Assembly (NCBI GenBank): GCA_902702965.1
Contig: CACRXP010000120.1
Span: 622,927-686,926, forward strand
DNA length: 64,000 nucleotides
Origin: Spirometra erinaceieuropaei
Taxonomy: Eukaryota > Platyhelminthes > Cestoda > Diphyllobothriidea > Diphyllobothriidae
Direction of reading: 5' to 3'
A program made the position numbers and the translations under genes. Under the pieces are notes generated by a model. It worked only from the letters and a program-made list of their open reading frames with translations. It did not search any database and was not told the origin of the DNA. Shown in pieces: positions 21,721 to 32,518 of this stretch. Position 1 is the stretch's first letter; each line of letters opens with the position of its first letter.

Positions 21721-22077
21721 CCAAATAGGTTGCAATGATTGGGGCCTCAACCACGTCTGGCAAACCGGACGGCAATGGCAGACTCGCCTATATGAGCGAA
21801 ACCTGGCAACGTAGAGGCTAGGCCAAAGTTCACAGCCTGCAAATCATATCGGAGAAACCGGGCACACGTTTGACATTCAAGGAGCAATCAGCTTAGCCCG
21901 GGGCACCTCAAGGACCGGACGACTCACTTCAGACGTGGCATTCAGTTAATGACTACACCAACAGTCGCTTAGACTTTTCTGCGAATTCTAATGTCCAGAG
22001 TCAGAACACTCATAACGGCTAGGACAAGACGACCACCGCATTTGAGAAAACCTAAGAGACACCGCCCGGCGACGAAC
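21721..22077. other. Unassigned non-coding stretch downstream of LINE-B
   Basis: This is where a LINE-B 3' untranslated region would lie (minus strand), but I see no similarity to the tail repeat found after LINE-A and LINE-D. Confidence 0.5.
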
Positions 22078-22617
22078 TCACCCGAAGAGCAAGCAGAGAT
22101 TTAACCACCTCCTAATGAGGCGATGACTGGTAACGGAAGCGGACGTCAAGCGCACTGAACATTTACTAAAAGGCCGAATGCGAAGCGGTGGGTGTAGGTT
22201 GGTACTCCAGGCACTGACTTGCCAGTCTCCGCGCGATGGGTTCACAAGTGATCGACCACACCGAAGTGTGAGGTGAAGGTGCGGTCGCAATGAGGAATAG
22301 TATGGATAGAGTCCACATAGCTGGCATTGGTGATGGGGAGCCGTCGTTGTGGACGTTGAGATAATGGAGGAGGAGGGGTTCGGAGTAAATGGAAGAAGAG
22401 GAGAGCAGTGGGGTTCGGGAGTGCGGTCAATGTTAGTTGTCGGCGTAAAGGTTGAGGCAGGGCTGAACGACGAGACAGCAGATGGTGTAGTCCGGGTGCT
22501 GCAGTTGGTACAGAGATGTCTTACAAGGCTGAAACGTCCGCTTGCAGTGTGGGCAGGTCGGGGGTGGTTAAGCGCTTGCGTTTCGAGGTGAGCGCAGATG
22601 AGATTTACCACTTTCAC
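22078..22617 (-). pseudogene. LINE-B C-terminal zinc-finger tail, frameshifted
   Basis: On the minus strand, frames alternate. One gives CPHCKRTF (about 22560-22535), from a first finger whose His pair is lost. Another gives IPHCDRTFTSHFGVVDHL (22300-22245), a C2H2 finger whose first Cys is replaced and whose second half is cut by a stop. The linker is Ser/Pro/Thr rich, as in the other copies. A further finger expected downstream is not readable. Confidence 0.65.
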
Positions 22618-24744
22618 GTTTGCAAGTTTCCCGTTTGGCTTTGGCGATGGTGATGCGGTTGTCTTCGTAGATCACTGCACCTGTCTACACTGACCTCCGC
22701 CAGGTCGGCTGGTCTCGAGCGAGGTCGTCGCAGTTGGCCGGGTTCATCTGCAGACGCCTCAGGTAGGTCTTCAGAGTGTCCTTATTCTGATGGAATTGAA
22801 CTGCTCGTCGACGGGAACCCGTGGCGATATCTCCATTGGAAAGCCGTTTGGGTAGTCGTTTGTCGTCCATCTGCACGAGGTAGCCGCTGCAGCACAATTG
22901 CAATTGTCTGATCATGGCGTGGATGCTGAGGATTTCCGTCCGCTCCAGTACATCCGTGGGAGGGCTCCGGTCCTGTCACCTCAGAATCAACATCCATCGA
23001 AGACAGCTGAGGTGGAAATGATTGAGTTTCCGCGCCTGCTTCTTGTACACTGTCCAGGTCTCCGCTCCAGACAGCAGAGTCGGCAGAAGGACTGCTTTGT
23101 ACATCTCCAGTTTGGTGCTGATGTGGAGACCGCGTCGATTCCGGCCGGTACTTTGCAGACGACCGAAGGCTTGGCTGGCCTAGGAAATCCGGTGGGCCAC
23201 TTTATCGTCGATTTTGGTGTTGCGAGAAGGCTGTTGCTCTGATAGGTGATATTGTCCACGGCTTGCAATTGAGTTCCGTTTGCGTTCATGTGGAGTGCGA
23301 CGTAGGCAGCATTGGGTGGCATTTGATGCATATCCACCAATTTCTCCATGTTGGTGATTAGGCTGAAGTTGTCAATGGCGGTGACGAAAAGGTCCATGCT
23401 CCTTTGCATGTCCACTTCGTAGGTGGCGTTGAGAGTGCAGTCGTCGGCGCAGAGGAGCTCATGGACGAAAGTTGCGGATGCACTCGACTGAAAGTGCATC
23501 CGCCGCTGATTGAGGAGGTGGCCGTCCGTCCTGTAGGCGACGCGGATCCCGGGGCGTTCGTCACGATAGGCGTCCATGAGCTTGGCAGAGAACATGAGAC
23601 TGAAGAGTGTACGTTCGAGGACGCAGGCCTGATTCACTCCGGTGGTCATTGCAAATGCCTCTGATACGATTCCATTGCCCGTGACAGGCGCCATCATGCC
23701 ATCGTACAGCTGAAACACCATCTGGGTGAATTGCTTGAGACAACCAAATCTCTGCATGAGTTTCCACAGTCCTTTGAGATTCACTGTATCAGATGCTCTT
23801 GTCAGATTCACGACGGTACAATAGAGGTGAGTCCGTACCTCCTGACAGTTTGCCTGCAGTTAACGAGCGGTGAAGACAATGTCCGTGGTCCCACGATGAC
23901 GACGGAAGCCGCAGTGGCTTTCCGGCAGGAGTCCCTGTTTCAATTGGCTGTTGAGGCGGTAAAGGAGAGCGCGAGCGAAGATCTTCCCGGCGATGATTAG
24001 AGGCGAGATTCCTCTGTGCTAGTTGCAGAGTTGCCAGTTCCGTTTCCGCTTGTAGAGGTGGAAGACTGTGGCGTCCTTGAAAGCCAGCGGGACTTTCCCT
24101 TGACGTCACATCTCACGGAAGTGTCGTCGGATGATTCATGAGTTGGGGGCCCCGTGCGTGTAGATCTCAGCAGGGATCGCGTCCGATCCGAACGCTTTTC
24201 CGCTGGAGACTTACTGCACAGCTCTGATGGTCTCGTAGAGAGAGAGAGAGGGCGCGAGGTCAAGGTCGGCGTTGGTCTCCACTTGAGGATGACGGGCGAT
24301 AGCGGCGTCTAAGATGGTGGAGGGACGGTTGAGGACGTCTCCGAAGTGCTCGGCCCATAGCTGGGGGATTTGCGTTCTATCGGTGAGAAGGGTGGTTCCA
24401 TCGGCGCTGACGAGAGGAGCGCTGTCTTTGGCTGTGGGGCCGTAGACAGCCTTGATTGCGGCGAAGAAGCTCTTTCATCCGTTGAGGTCCACTTATCCTT
24501 AGATCTCCTCGAACTTGCGAACCGTCCTGGCCTCCTGCACCTCCCGCAACCGCTGTTGCACCTGGCAGCGGTTATGCTTTGTTGTCGTCAGTGGGGTGAT
24601 TTAAGTAGGCTTTGTGCAGTCGGTTCTTCTGGTCGAGTAAGTTGCTGATGGCGCCTCGTTGTTAGCGAACAAGTTCTGGTGTTGGCGATGTGTGTGAGTG
24701 AGGACAGCCAGGGTGGTTGAATGGGCCGTGTCCTTCAGTTGACC
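22618..24744 (-). pseudogene. LINE-B reverse transcriptase, frameshifted
   Basis: Minus strand. The N-terminal RT blocks (SGKAFGSDAIPAEIYTHG, then HLYKRK and HRGIS ... IAGKIFARALL, then LPESHCGFRRHRGTTDIVF) spread over several frames at about 24220-23860. From 23811 a long frame gives LTRASDTVNLKGLW, QLYDGMMAPVTGNG, TLFSLMFSAKLMDAYRDERPGIR, LLNQRRMHFQS and the catalytic ELLCADDCTLNATYE (both Asp present, C-A-D-D-C). After a frameshift the C-terminal part is RQLQLCCSGYLVQMDDKRLPKRL ... DTLKTYLRRLQ (22915-22685). Confidence 0.88.
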
Positions 24745-25607
24745 CTATCGGTTCCCCGAGGAGGCATTCTTGCCGTCGGAGTCTGCGACAATTGGAAGGT
24801 TGGCTAGCCTTTGAGCAAGATCATTGCTGAAATGGAGATGGTGAGCAGACAACGCTTGCATGCCTTGAGGTGTTCTGTGAGGCTGTAGGCGAATCCTCAT
24901 TGTGGAGATGACGAGACGATGGTCGGTCCACACGTCAGTACCCGGGATGGCCCTTGTCACCAGCATGTCCCGCCGGCCTCGCCTCCTGACGAGGACATAG
25001 TTCACCGGTTGCCACTGTCGCAACCGAGGATTAAGTAAGGGGGCCTCCTCTCGCGTCGGAAGGCAGAAGAATGTGTTGGTCAGGATGAGCCGGTGTTCTG
25101 CGCAGGTTCGTAGGAGTAACAGGCCATTGTCATTGGAGCCGTCGAGACCGTAGGGACCCAGCACTCCTCTCCAGGCAGCATGATCTGTGCCGACAGGGGT
25201 GTTGAAGTAACCAAAGACAATCAACGTATCCGCCCTCGGCACAGTCGCCAGGAGGGTGTGCAGGTCCTCGTAGAATTTGTTCCTTGCAATGCCAGAACTG
25301 GTTATCGCGGGGCAAGGAGAGCGTAGACGCTGACGATGGTGGCGAATTTGCCTCCCTGGAGAGACAGGCGTAGGCTCATCAGGCGTTCGTTGATGTCCTG
25401 CGGCAGACAGGACAGTCGTCCCACAATGTCGTTCCGGATGGAAAAGGCGACCCATGCGTCGCGTCGCTCTGCCTTGGGACGGCCACTGAAGAAGAAGGTG
25501 TACCCGGCACCCACCTCCTTCAGTTGACCTTGCTCGGGGAACCGGGTATCGCTGAGTGCGGCGATGTCCACCTTGTAGCGTGCCAGTTGCCGAGCCCCTA
25601 GCGCCAC
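24745..25607 (-). pseudogene. LINE-B APE-type endonuclease, one frameshift
   Basis: Starts at the ATG at 25607 ([26 protein letters not shown]). As in LINE-A the usual Glu of the ETR-type motif is Asp. VAFSIRNDIVGRLSCLP and MSLRLSLQGGKFATIVSVYALL follow, then a frameshift near 25310, then KFYEDLHTLLATVPRADTLIVFGYFNTPVG (the GDFN Asp is Tyr), LLLRTCAEHRLILTNTFF, NYVLVRRRGRRDMLVT and WTDHRLVIS. It ends in HHLHFSNDLAQRLANLP, whose next residues show what LINE-A lost at its gypsy junction. Confidence 0.88.
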
Positions 25608-26565
25608 CCTTTGTTTCGGTCGGTTGCCCCTGGGATTGTCTAAAGAGTGAGTGGACTCACCCTACCGGCCTGTGGAATGGGGCGGAGGTGAGGAGGAGGA
25701 GAAGGAAGGGGGAGAGAGAATACTGTTTCTGTTTTGATGCTTTCGACCGCATGTGTAAGAGTCTGCGAGCCACGGTCTGCCCGCTGATGCTGTGAACCTG
25801 GCATTTGTTTAGGGCACCCCGTCCTCCCTCGCAGGGGTGAGCAGTGCTGTCTCTAGATAGGGCTGCTCAGATATCCCCAGCCGGCTGCCGCTCTCAACTA
25901 TGGGTCACAATTTTGTTTATTGGGAGAACAAACCCAGTTAGTATGGGCCGCCTAAGAGATTGCTGTCTCTCACGCCGTTTAACTTGAAGGTGGGAGGGGG
26001 GATCAGGGAAGGGTAGAGAGACGGGAAGCAGAGCTTCCCCGTCTCTCTCTAGGCTGTTTGCTGAAATATAAACGGTGAGCAGACAAATTTAACAGAATAG
26101 CATTTTACTTATACTAAGGACGGATATGAACAAGCAGAAAAAAGCAAGCAAGCAAGAAAGAACAAGCAAAGGCTTCGGAGGAAGTACAACAGAACGGCAT
26201 TTAGCTTACAGCAAGGACAAACACAAACCAGCAGACAAATAGAAATCCAGCAGAGCAGTGTTCGCTAACCTGGGCGTTTACTTACCTCGTGGCCTCCTAC
26301 GGTGTTGCAGACGGAGCCTCATCTCGGCCATGCCGAGGCGGTGATCCATCCGGCCAGCGGAACCGAGTTATTATGTGCGGAGGTGCACGCACGGATACCC
26401 TCACCTGGTTTAGCTTGCCGGTCAAATCGATTACCGGGGTGTGGCTCCTAGACAGAGCCTAGATTCGGGGAGCCACTTTTTAGAGTTGGGTGCCGGTTAC
26501 TGGACTCTAGGCGTGGTCTACATGTGCAGGTAAGTGAGCTAGCCACTACGACCGTCACGTGGACC
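25608..26565 (-). other. LINE-B 5' leader
   Basis: Minus-strand sequence upstream of the LINE-B start, matching 2345-3019 in pieces (the CT-rich tract before the ATG; the 'ccacaccccggtaa' and 'gtgcacctcc' blocks). It is longer than in LINE-A by a central AC/AG-rich part (26050-26330). Confidence 0.65.
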
Positions 26566-27174
26566 CACAATCACAATCTTCTTGTATTTGGCTCGTAATT
26601 CAAACTAAATTTCGCCTGAGGTAGGTTTCTGTTGGAAGTGCAAGGAAAACTATTTAGACGCAGGTGAAGCCGTATACAGAGCACTTTACGTATTTGGTCC
26701 TTTCAGCAAGTGCGAAGTATTCATGACGTAGGCTATGAAAACGCAAAGTATTAGGGATGGGGAGTTCGAACACCTCTTAAACCGTAAGCTTTCTGCCAAT
26801 ACTTAACTAAATTGCACTAATAGACTGTTGCTATTTACAAAAATCAGAGACTATATCAAGATGATATCGAGGTCGGGCGTGTTGGACATGATGGCGCGAC
26901 AAGATCCGTAAAGTTATTTCCCCATACCTACGGACTCACTTGACAACAACGGCGCAGCAAAGTGAAAAAAGACGAGGTCCACGAGTTGCTCACTCCACTT
27001 TGCGCATTTCTCGATAGATATCGAACTGATGGTCACCGACGCCGGTGAACAGTTCCTCGTCCTAGCCGAGGTCCATAAACAGCAAAGCAGCCGCGTAGGT
27101 GAGAAATCGACTTTGTTTGTAAGGGGGCCCAATGGCGGTTGATATTTAACACCCAGCAACTTCGAGACGGGTGC
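26566..27174. other. Unassigned stretch left of the assembly gap
   Basis: No supported feature. The minus-strand open frame that appears to cross the gap is an artefact of the run of N. Confidence 0.5.
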
Positions 27175-27287
27175 NNNNNNNNNNNNNNNNNNNNNNNNNN
27201 NNNNNNNNNNNNNNNNNNNNNNNNNNNNNNNNNNNNNNNNNNNNNNNNNNNNNNNNNNNNNNNNNNNNNNNNNNNNNNNNNNNNNNN
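27175..27287. other. Assembly gap (113 N)
   Basis: Unknown bases. The right flank starts with CACCTTCATCATCATAG; a TCA-type microsatellite may have broken the assembly here, as such tracts exist at 38286 and 51078. That cause is a guess. Confidence 0.95.
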
Positions 27288-27477
27288 CACCTTCATCATC
27301 ATAGCTTCGGCGGCCGCAGTGGTCACCATCACCAATACAACCTAATATGCCACGGTAAGCCAACCCGCCGACCGAAGGCTGAGATAGTGGTCGCGAAATA
27401 CTAACATGGGAAGTTATCCGGTTTAACTTTAGAGTGTGATACCGCCATAATTTGGGTCGTTTAGCGGCAATGCATCG

Positions 27478-28565
27478 CTAAATCGCACGGGTTCCCAAAC
27501 TTTTGCCAGATCCCGCACTCCTAAAATCTTTTAAATATCTTCTTGCGATCCTTAAAATGGTTTCTAAGAAGACAAAAAGAAAGGCGTCATCAAATTCTAA
27601 TAATAGTAAATAGTGATGACTCTTTTTTACCTGTTTACTGAATAAAAGTTTTTCAAATCGTGGTACTTTGTTGCTAATAGCAATCCACATATCTGCCTGT
27701 GCATCCAGGGGGTTTCTGAATTTTGCTTTGATTGACAAGAGGCAACTAAATCCAGAAAGATAGAAAAGTATGCCGTTGCGAAAGGGCTAAGCACAGTTAG
27801 TGCCTTTTCCCTAAGTTTTCCGAACGTATTCATCGTTCCAGACTATTGCTTTCAAAATACATTTCATGGACGCGATTTTTGCGAAATTTTAAAAGATCCT
27901 CCTTGCGTTCTTTATAATCCCACATACCGTCCAAATTGAAAGAATACGGGATTATAACCCCTGTTACCGAAGTTTTCAGTTCCCTTCCTTTAAAATACCC
28001 GTCAAATGACTTTGATGATATTTCCAAATGATCCAAAATTTCTTCACCTGCAATTGGAATCAGAGACTTATTGTTATGAGCCACTTCTTTGAGTGATGGG
28101 AAATTAAAAATATTCCTTCTTCTAACTCGTTGACACCAAATTTGTGAATTTTCTTTGGAGCCACTTGTTTTCTTGCACCATGTCATCATGCTTGCATTTT
28201 CCTCTTGGATAAATATGTTCAAGTCATTTATACGAGTGAGAATATCCCTTAACTAGGCCAATTTTTGGTTTAATTCTTGTAATTCCATTTCTCCAACCAG
28301 ATCATAGTCTCGTCCACTTAGAACCACTTTAACTTCTTATCGCAGTTAAAAAAACACGTTGGAGTATTTGCCCATGACATCCAGCGGAATTTCGTATGGA
28401 AGAACCAAACTGAATGTTCGTTTCAAAACAAAACAACTTAAAGAGGCAGTGTTTCAGCTCTCGATCCCTTAACCAGTTGATAGTCTCCAGAGAAGTGTTA
28501 AAGACTTTTCAACTTTGGAGGTAGTTTTTGATGCCAGAGCGTGTCGATGAGGAAAACAGTGGGTA
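27478..28565 (-). pseudogene. hAT-family (ZBED5/SCAND3-like) transposase remnant
   Basis: Minus strand, N to C. HCFLHRHALASKT (28560-28520) is the conserved start of the central hAT region. Then come PLDVMGKYSNVFF, LRDILTRINDLNIFIQEENASMM, CQRVRRRNIFNFPSLKEV, LKFRKNRVHEMYFESNSLER and KLREKALTVLSPFATAYF. The dimerisation end is KAKFRNPLDAQADMWIAISNKVPRFEKLL (27735-27655). The order matches BED-finger hAT transposases and their domesticated relatives. Frameshifts lie near 28230 and 27740 and stops occur before 28260. The N-terminal BED finger is not seen. It is a dead copy. Confidence 0.8.
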
Positions 28566-28569
28566 CCTT

Positions 28570-29794
28570 GTAAATGCGGACTCTCTCGTTTCATCTATGC
28601 ACGATTTTGGTTTGTCTCCTAACATAGAAGAGGTACCATTAATACATACAGGGTAACAATCGGGAGATGGCACCCAAAAATCCGTTACCTAGAAATAATA
28701 CCTTTAACAGTGGACTCAAACGCCTTAAGGCTATATCAGCGGTTGCTGGCCTACTTTCACGCACTACTTGGACTTTCCGCGACGGCCTAACATGGGCTGG
28801 CCGAGCGGACATCGCAGGAAGTTACATGGACGATGGTCGCTGTTGCCCAACCTTCGCCATCTTTACACACATACACCTGAATATACGGCATACATTCGCC
28901 TTATGACAGTTTAGGTAAGGATGGAGTGAAAGCACCCAAACACCTATGGCATAGAAAGAATACCTATTATACCTTTTTAGGCAGGTTTAGTCTGACATTA
29001 TTACTTTGGTTTGGCGTTTCATCGTACAAAGTTGGGTCATCCGTTGTAGACTGTCTGCTGCATTATGTACAATGACCGCAGCTCAGACAGTTGAGAAGCG
29101 ATCGTTGTAGACGGTCATCTGCATTACCCACGATTCCGCTTGAAAATTAAATTTAGCAACTATCTATATTAACTTTGGCCATTTCTTTATGCATTCGTAG
29201 ACCCCACCCGCAAAACCTCTATTACCACCATTCCCGTAAGACAGGTGCCTTTGTCTGGTCGTGTGCGTTTGGCAGCCCTAACCCGATCGTTTCTAATTTT
29301 TGGACAGTTATTTAATTTATTTTAAACAAATATGAAAACATTTTCTCGCACCCCCTAGAATGCTGCCTCGCGCTTCTAATTGCGAACCCCTGGCTTAACG
29401 GGTAGTGACACAGCATAAACACCAGACAGCCTGTCCGTCGTCATCAGCGATGGCTGATTTTACGCAGAGGATGTTGCTTGAGTGATAGGAATGATCTAAT
29501 TGCCATGTCACAGCATGTGTCTAAATAGACTAAGGACGCGATTGACAGTGTGGGAAAAGGTGGGATAGTTCAGAGGCTTGAGAAAAGTCTGCGTTTCTTA
29601 ATGCATCACGGCTGTTTTCACTGTGTTAATGTTTGGTTTGTATTTTATATGTCTGGAGGCGAAGAGGTCTAGAGTTCTCTGTATACAATTTTCATCTGTG
29701 ATGTTCGCTGTTCTATCTTTTACGAACTTCTCGTTTCTTCTGACCCGAGTGTTTCCAAGACGGAATGCATTCGGCGTATCACAGCGGTATTCTT
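28570..29794. other. Unassigned non-coding stretch
   Basis: Nothing supported except a short shared block: 'acctctattaccaccatt' at about 29215-29233 also occurs at 20819-20837. The open frame 28667-28906 has no motif. Confidence 0.5.
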
Positions 29795-30432
29795 CGGCGA
29801 ACCTTCACAGAGTACCATCTCCTCCTTACCAACACTTTCTTCGGCCTTCCTACGCGGAAGAGGGCGACCTGGATGCATAATCGACCGCGGCGCTGGTAGC
29901 TGCCGGACTGCGTTCTTGTCCGGAGGGGCGAGATCGATAGCGCGTGCTGGTGAGCAAAGCGATCTGCTACGCCTACGGCTGGACGAATCACCGCCACGTC
30001 ATCTCCAAAATGAGGATCCAACTGCATTACCGCAATAGACTGAATGGTAAGTAACTATCAGGCACGTCAAATACTGGTCTGTTAAATGTGCCTGCTCCCC
30101 ACTTCGATTTCAGCGATCAGTTGGTCCAGCGAATGGAAAACCTGCAGGCACCAGACGATAAAGCCACCACGGAGACATGGTGATGCCAACTGCAGAACGT
30201 CTTCAGGTGCACTGCCCTGGACGTCCTCGGCTGCGCACGTCACCAATATCAGGGATAGTTAGACGACAATAATCCAGATGCCAGCAACCAACTCGTCGAA
30301 AAGAACAGGCTGCACAAAAACTACGTCGACAGCCGGACCGATTCAAATAAGCAGCCTTCTCCAGATGTCGCTGCCTTGCGCAGTGGGCAAGGGAACACGC
30401 GGCCCATCCGATATCAAACTTGAAGTCTGTCC
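29795..30432 (+). pseudogene. LINE copy C: endonuclease C-terminus and linker fragment
   Basis: Shifting frames give FTEYHLLLTNTFF, LPTRKRATWMH, VLVRR and HVISKMRIQLHY (about 29800-30035), the end of the APE-type endonuclease. The inter-domain linker follows: HFDFSDQLVQRMENLQ (30100-30150), LDVLGCARHQYQG, then NQLVEKNRLHKNYVD and DSNKQP. It is cut at both ends and passes at about 30432 into gypsy copy 2 on the other strand. Confidence 0.75.
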
Positions 30433-30435
30433 ACA

Positions 30436-31115
30436 TTGACTACTTTTTCATCAGTCGCCTGTTGGGTATGGAAGATCGACAGACTCCGAGAGACAGCTCG
30501 TGGAGGCCGGCGCATTCGGCCACTGCAGGAAGGTATGGAGTGCAGGTTCCCAAGTATTTTTCAAGATAAGATTCGGCGACAGAGAGTCTTGGTGGAATTG
30601 TTGAGAGATTCCGCAGATAGCGCCGTAGAGTAACATAATTTTTGTCGGCACCGCGGGAGGTTGAGGCAACCAACTCTGTGACAGGATCAGGAAAAATTTC
30701 CCTAATCCACAGCAGCAATATGCTGCTTCAGTTAATAGTGAAACCGCTCGACCTTTTCACTTACAGCCGAGTTATAGAATGTCATTCGGATTCCGATGAA
30801 GTCTTCAAATATTAGGGACAGTTGAATTTGACCCGGCGGGCAGTCGTGATAGTGGAGGGGGCGTTGAAGATGGGAAACATATGAATAAGGAATATCTTGA
30901 CCGCTGCTGTCGTCTAGACATTGGAAATGGGAATGGTTTTCGGCCCCCATGTAACCCTGTCCAGGCAGATGAGAAGGTGAAAACAGCCCCGAGACGGGGG
31001 TAACAGGCCTAAAATTTGGAGGTGGTTGCGTGTGAGTATTGTAATTGGTCGGAAGAGATGTCCAGTGGAGCTCTGATGTTCCACCGAAATTTGTTCCCTT
31101 GACAGTCTAGACATT
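30436..31115 (-). pseudogene. Gypsy copy 2 integrase core and C-terminal region
   Basis: Minus strand. LGLLPPSRGCFHLLICLDRVTWGPKTIPISNV (31020-30914) corresponds to the integrase core after the first catalytic Asp, which is not readable. The C-terminal portion from 30720 reads PVTELVASTSRGADKNYVTLRRYLRNLSTIPPR ... ESYLEKYLGTCTP, matching the extension after the gypsy integrase core. Frames shift between the two and the second/third catalytic positions are lost. Confidence 0.7.
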
Positions 31116-31199
31116 CTCGTTTCTAAGCCTTCAAATTCCAGTCCACGCCAGACTAGACAAATAGGCCGGAAACAAGCTTATGGCAAGGATGCAGTATGC

Positions 31200-31855
31200 G
31201 ACTTCACTCAGGGAACAAAAACCAGGTCATCATGGCATACGGGTTTTATGGCTGGGGCTAAACGGTGGAAAGGAGAGCGCGATAGTAGGTAAACATTTGG
31301 ATAAATGTTGAGGTACCATATTGCGTTCCCGCGCTTGTCTATGATTCGACTCCCCCGGTAATTCCTGATGCTCGTGGCGGAGAGAACAGCTTGGTAAGGT
31401 GATGGAGGCACAAATGGACAGTGAAATACTACGGTGACGTCACAGGGAACGGTGCCGCTGCTAGTAGTTGGAGCGAGTATCTAGATTTGGAAACCGAAGA
31501 CGTCCTCGCCATTGGAGGAGTTGAGCTGGCGATGTTCAGCAGCCATTGCTGTGAGTTCAATTCCGAGAGAGAGAGAGAGAGAGTTGAGGATAGGTAATGG
31601 ATGGCTTGGACAGCTTGGTAGCCACCTATTTCAGTGATGCGTCAGTATAGCAGTGTCAGATGCGAACTGGGGGAGTCGGCCCAGCTGGTGAATCTTCCGG
31701 TGACTGAGTCTGTCATACTGGGATTGGATAACACAAACGGGGGCTTTCAGTCCGTGAAGATGGCTATGTTCCTCCTCTGAAAGGGTGCAGGAAGTGCTCC
31801 ACGGCTATAGGCTTTGGTCTAAATTTGTTGTGGTCTGATCCATAGACGAAGAAAG
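31200..31855 (-). pseudogene. Gypsy copy 2 RNase H to integrase spacer, decayed
   Basis: Minus-strand pieces: VEHFLHPFRGG (about 31800, RNase H), LSSLSLS-type and 'MAAEHRQLNSSNGEDVFG'-like residues (31560-31490), and VPPSPYQAVLSATSIRNYRG (31415-31355), comparable to the spacer between RNase H and integrase in copy 1. A GA tract (31569-31583) is embedded. Confidence 0.55.
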
Positions 31856-32516
31856 CTAGGAGTTGGGTTTGTCCCGCCAGCTGAAGTTAAAAACCACAAC
31901 GACTGCAACATCGGCGGAGTTGACTATGAAGGAGGTAGGTGTATAGAAAGCACAGTGGATCAGGAGGGCGGCGACGACCAAGGCGACATCCATTTTGCCA
32001 AAAACTTCGAGGTTGTTTGCGGAGACCTCGAACGAATCTCTGGGACCAGAGAGGGGGTTTGTGAGCTGCAGAATGATGTCAACACAGTTTGGGAAGAGCC
32101 GGCGACAGAAGTTCACCATGCCAAGAGACAACTGGAGCGTTTGGAAGGAGAGAACGGAAGTTTATGAACGGCAGTAACCTATGAGGGGAGAGGTTAGATA
32201 CCGGAAAATTTGGTCAGATTTCCGAGATATTCGAGAGAGGGAGCGCCAAAGATACACTTGGATGGGTTGAGGACAAGGCCAAATGTAAGAAGGCGGTTAA
32301 ACACCGTTTGCAAGATGATCCATGTTTTCTTCGGCAGTGGTTTTGGCCATTGAAAGGTCATGAATATATGCGTAGATAAGGGTAAGCCGTGGAATGCTGT
32401 TTACGAAGCTATAGTAAGTTTCAGAGGCATCGCGGAGCCTAAGTGACATTCTCAGGAACTGGAAGAGATCACTGCGATGTTGATGGATGTCTTCGAAACG
32501 TGTCCCGCTCATTCAT
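31856..32516 (-). pseudogene. Gypsy copy 2 reverse transcriptase fragment
   Basis: Minus strand. FQFLRMSLRLRDASETYYSF and YAYIHDLSMAKTTAEENMDHLANGV (32440-32297) correspond to the RT palm, with the catalytic box Y-x-D-D changed to YIHD. After a gap, MVNFCRRLFPNCVDIILQLTNPLSGPRDSFEVSA (32125-32025) is the RT thumb/connection, followed by VNSADVAVVVV, the start of RNase H. The enzyme is dead. Confidence 0.8.
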
Positions 32517-32518
32517 AG

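Larger units (their letters stand above)
22078..26565 (-). mobile_element. LINE copy B, nearly full length
   Basis: Reading leftward: 5' leader (26565-25608), endonuclease (25607-24745), RT (24744-22618) and zinc-finger tail (22617-22078). Domain order and sequence match LINE-A, and here no gypsy insertion interrupts the endonuclease-RT linker, so it serves as the reference for what is missing in LINE-A. Multiple frameshifts and stops mark it as dead. Confidence 0.9.
30436..32516 (-). mobile_element. Ty3/gypsy copy 2, fragment from RT to integrase
   Basis: Continuous minus-strand similarity in gypsy pol order (RT, RNase H/spacer, integrase) but heavily decayed. It is a different, more diverged lineage than copy 1. 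No LTR was recognised. It is bounded by LINE-C (+) on the left and the Penelope copy 2 tail (+) on the right. Confidence 0.75.

Noticed and set aside
26914..27404. Open frames spanning the N run
   Set aside because: Unknown bases give no stop codons, so the frames are not real.
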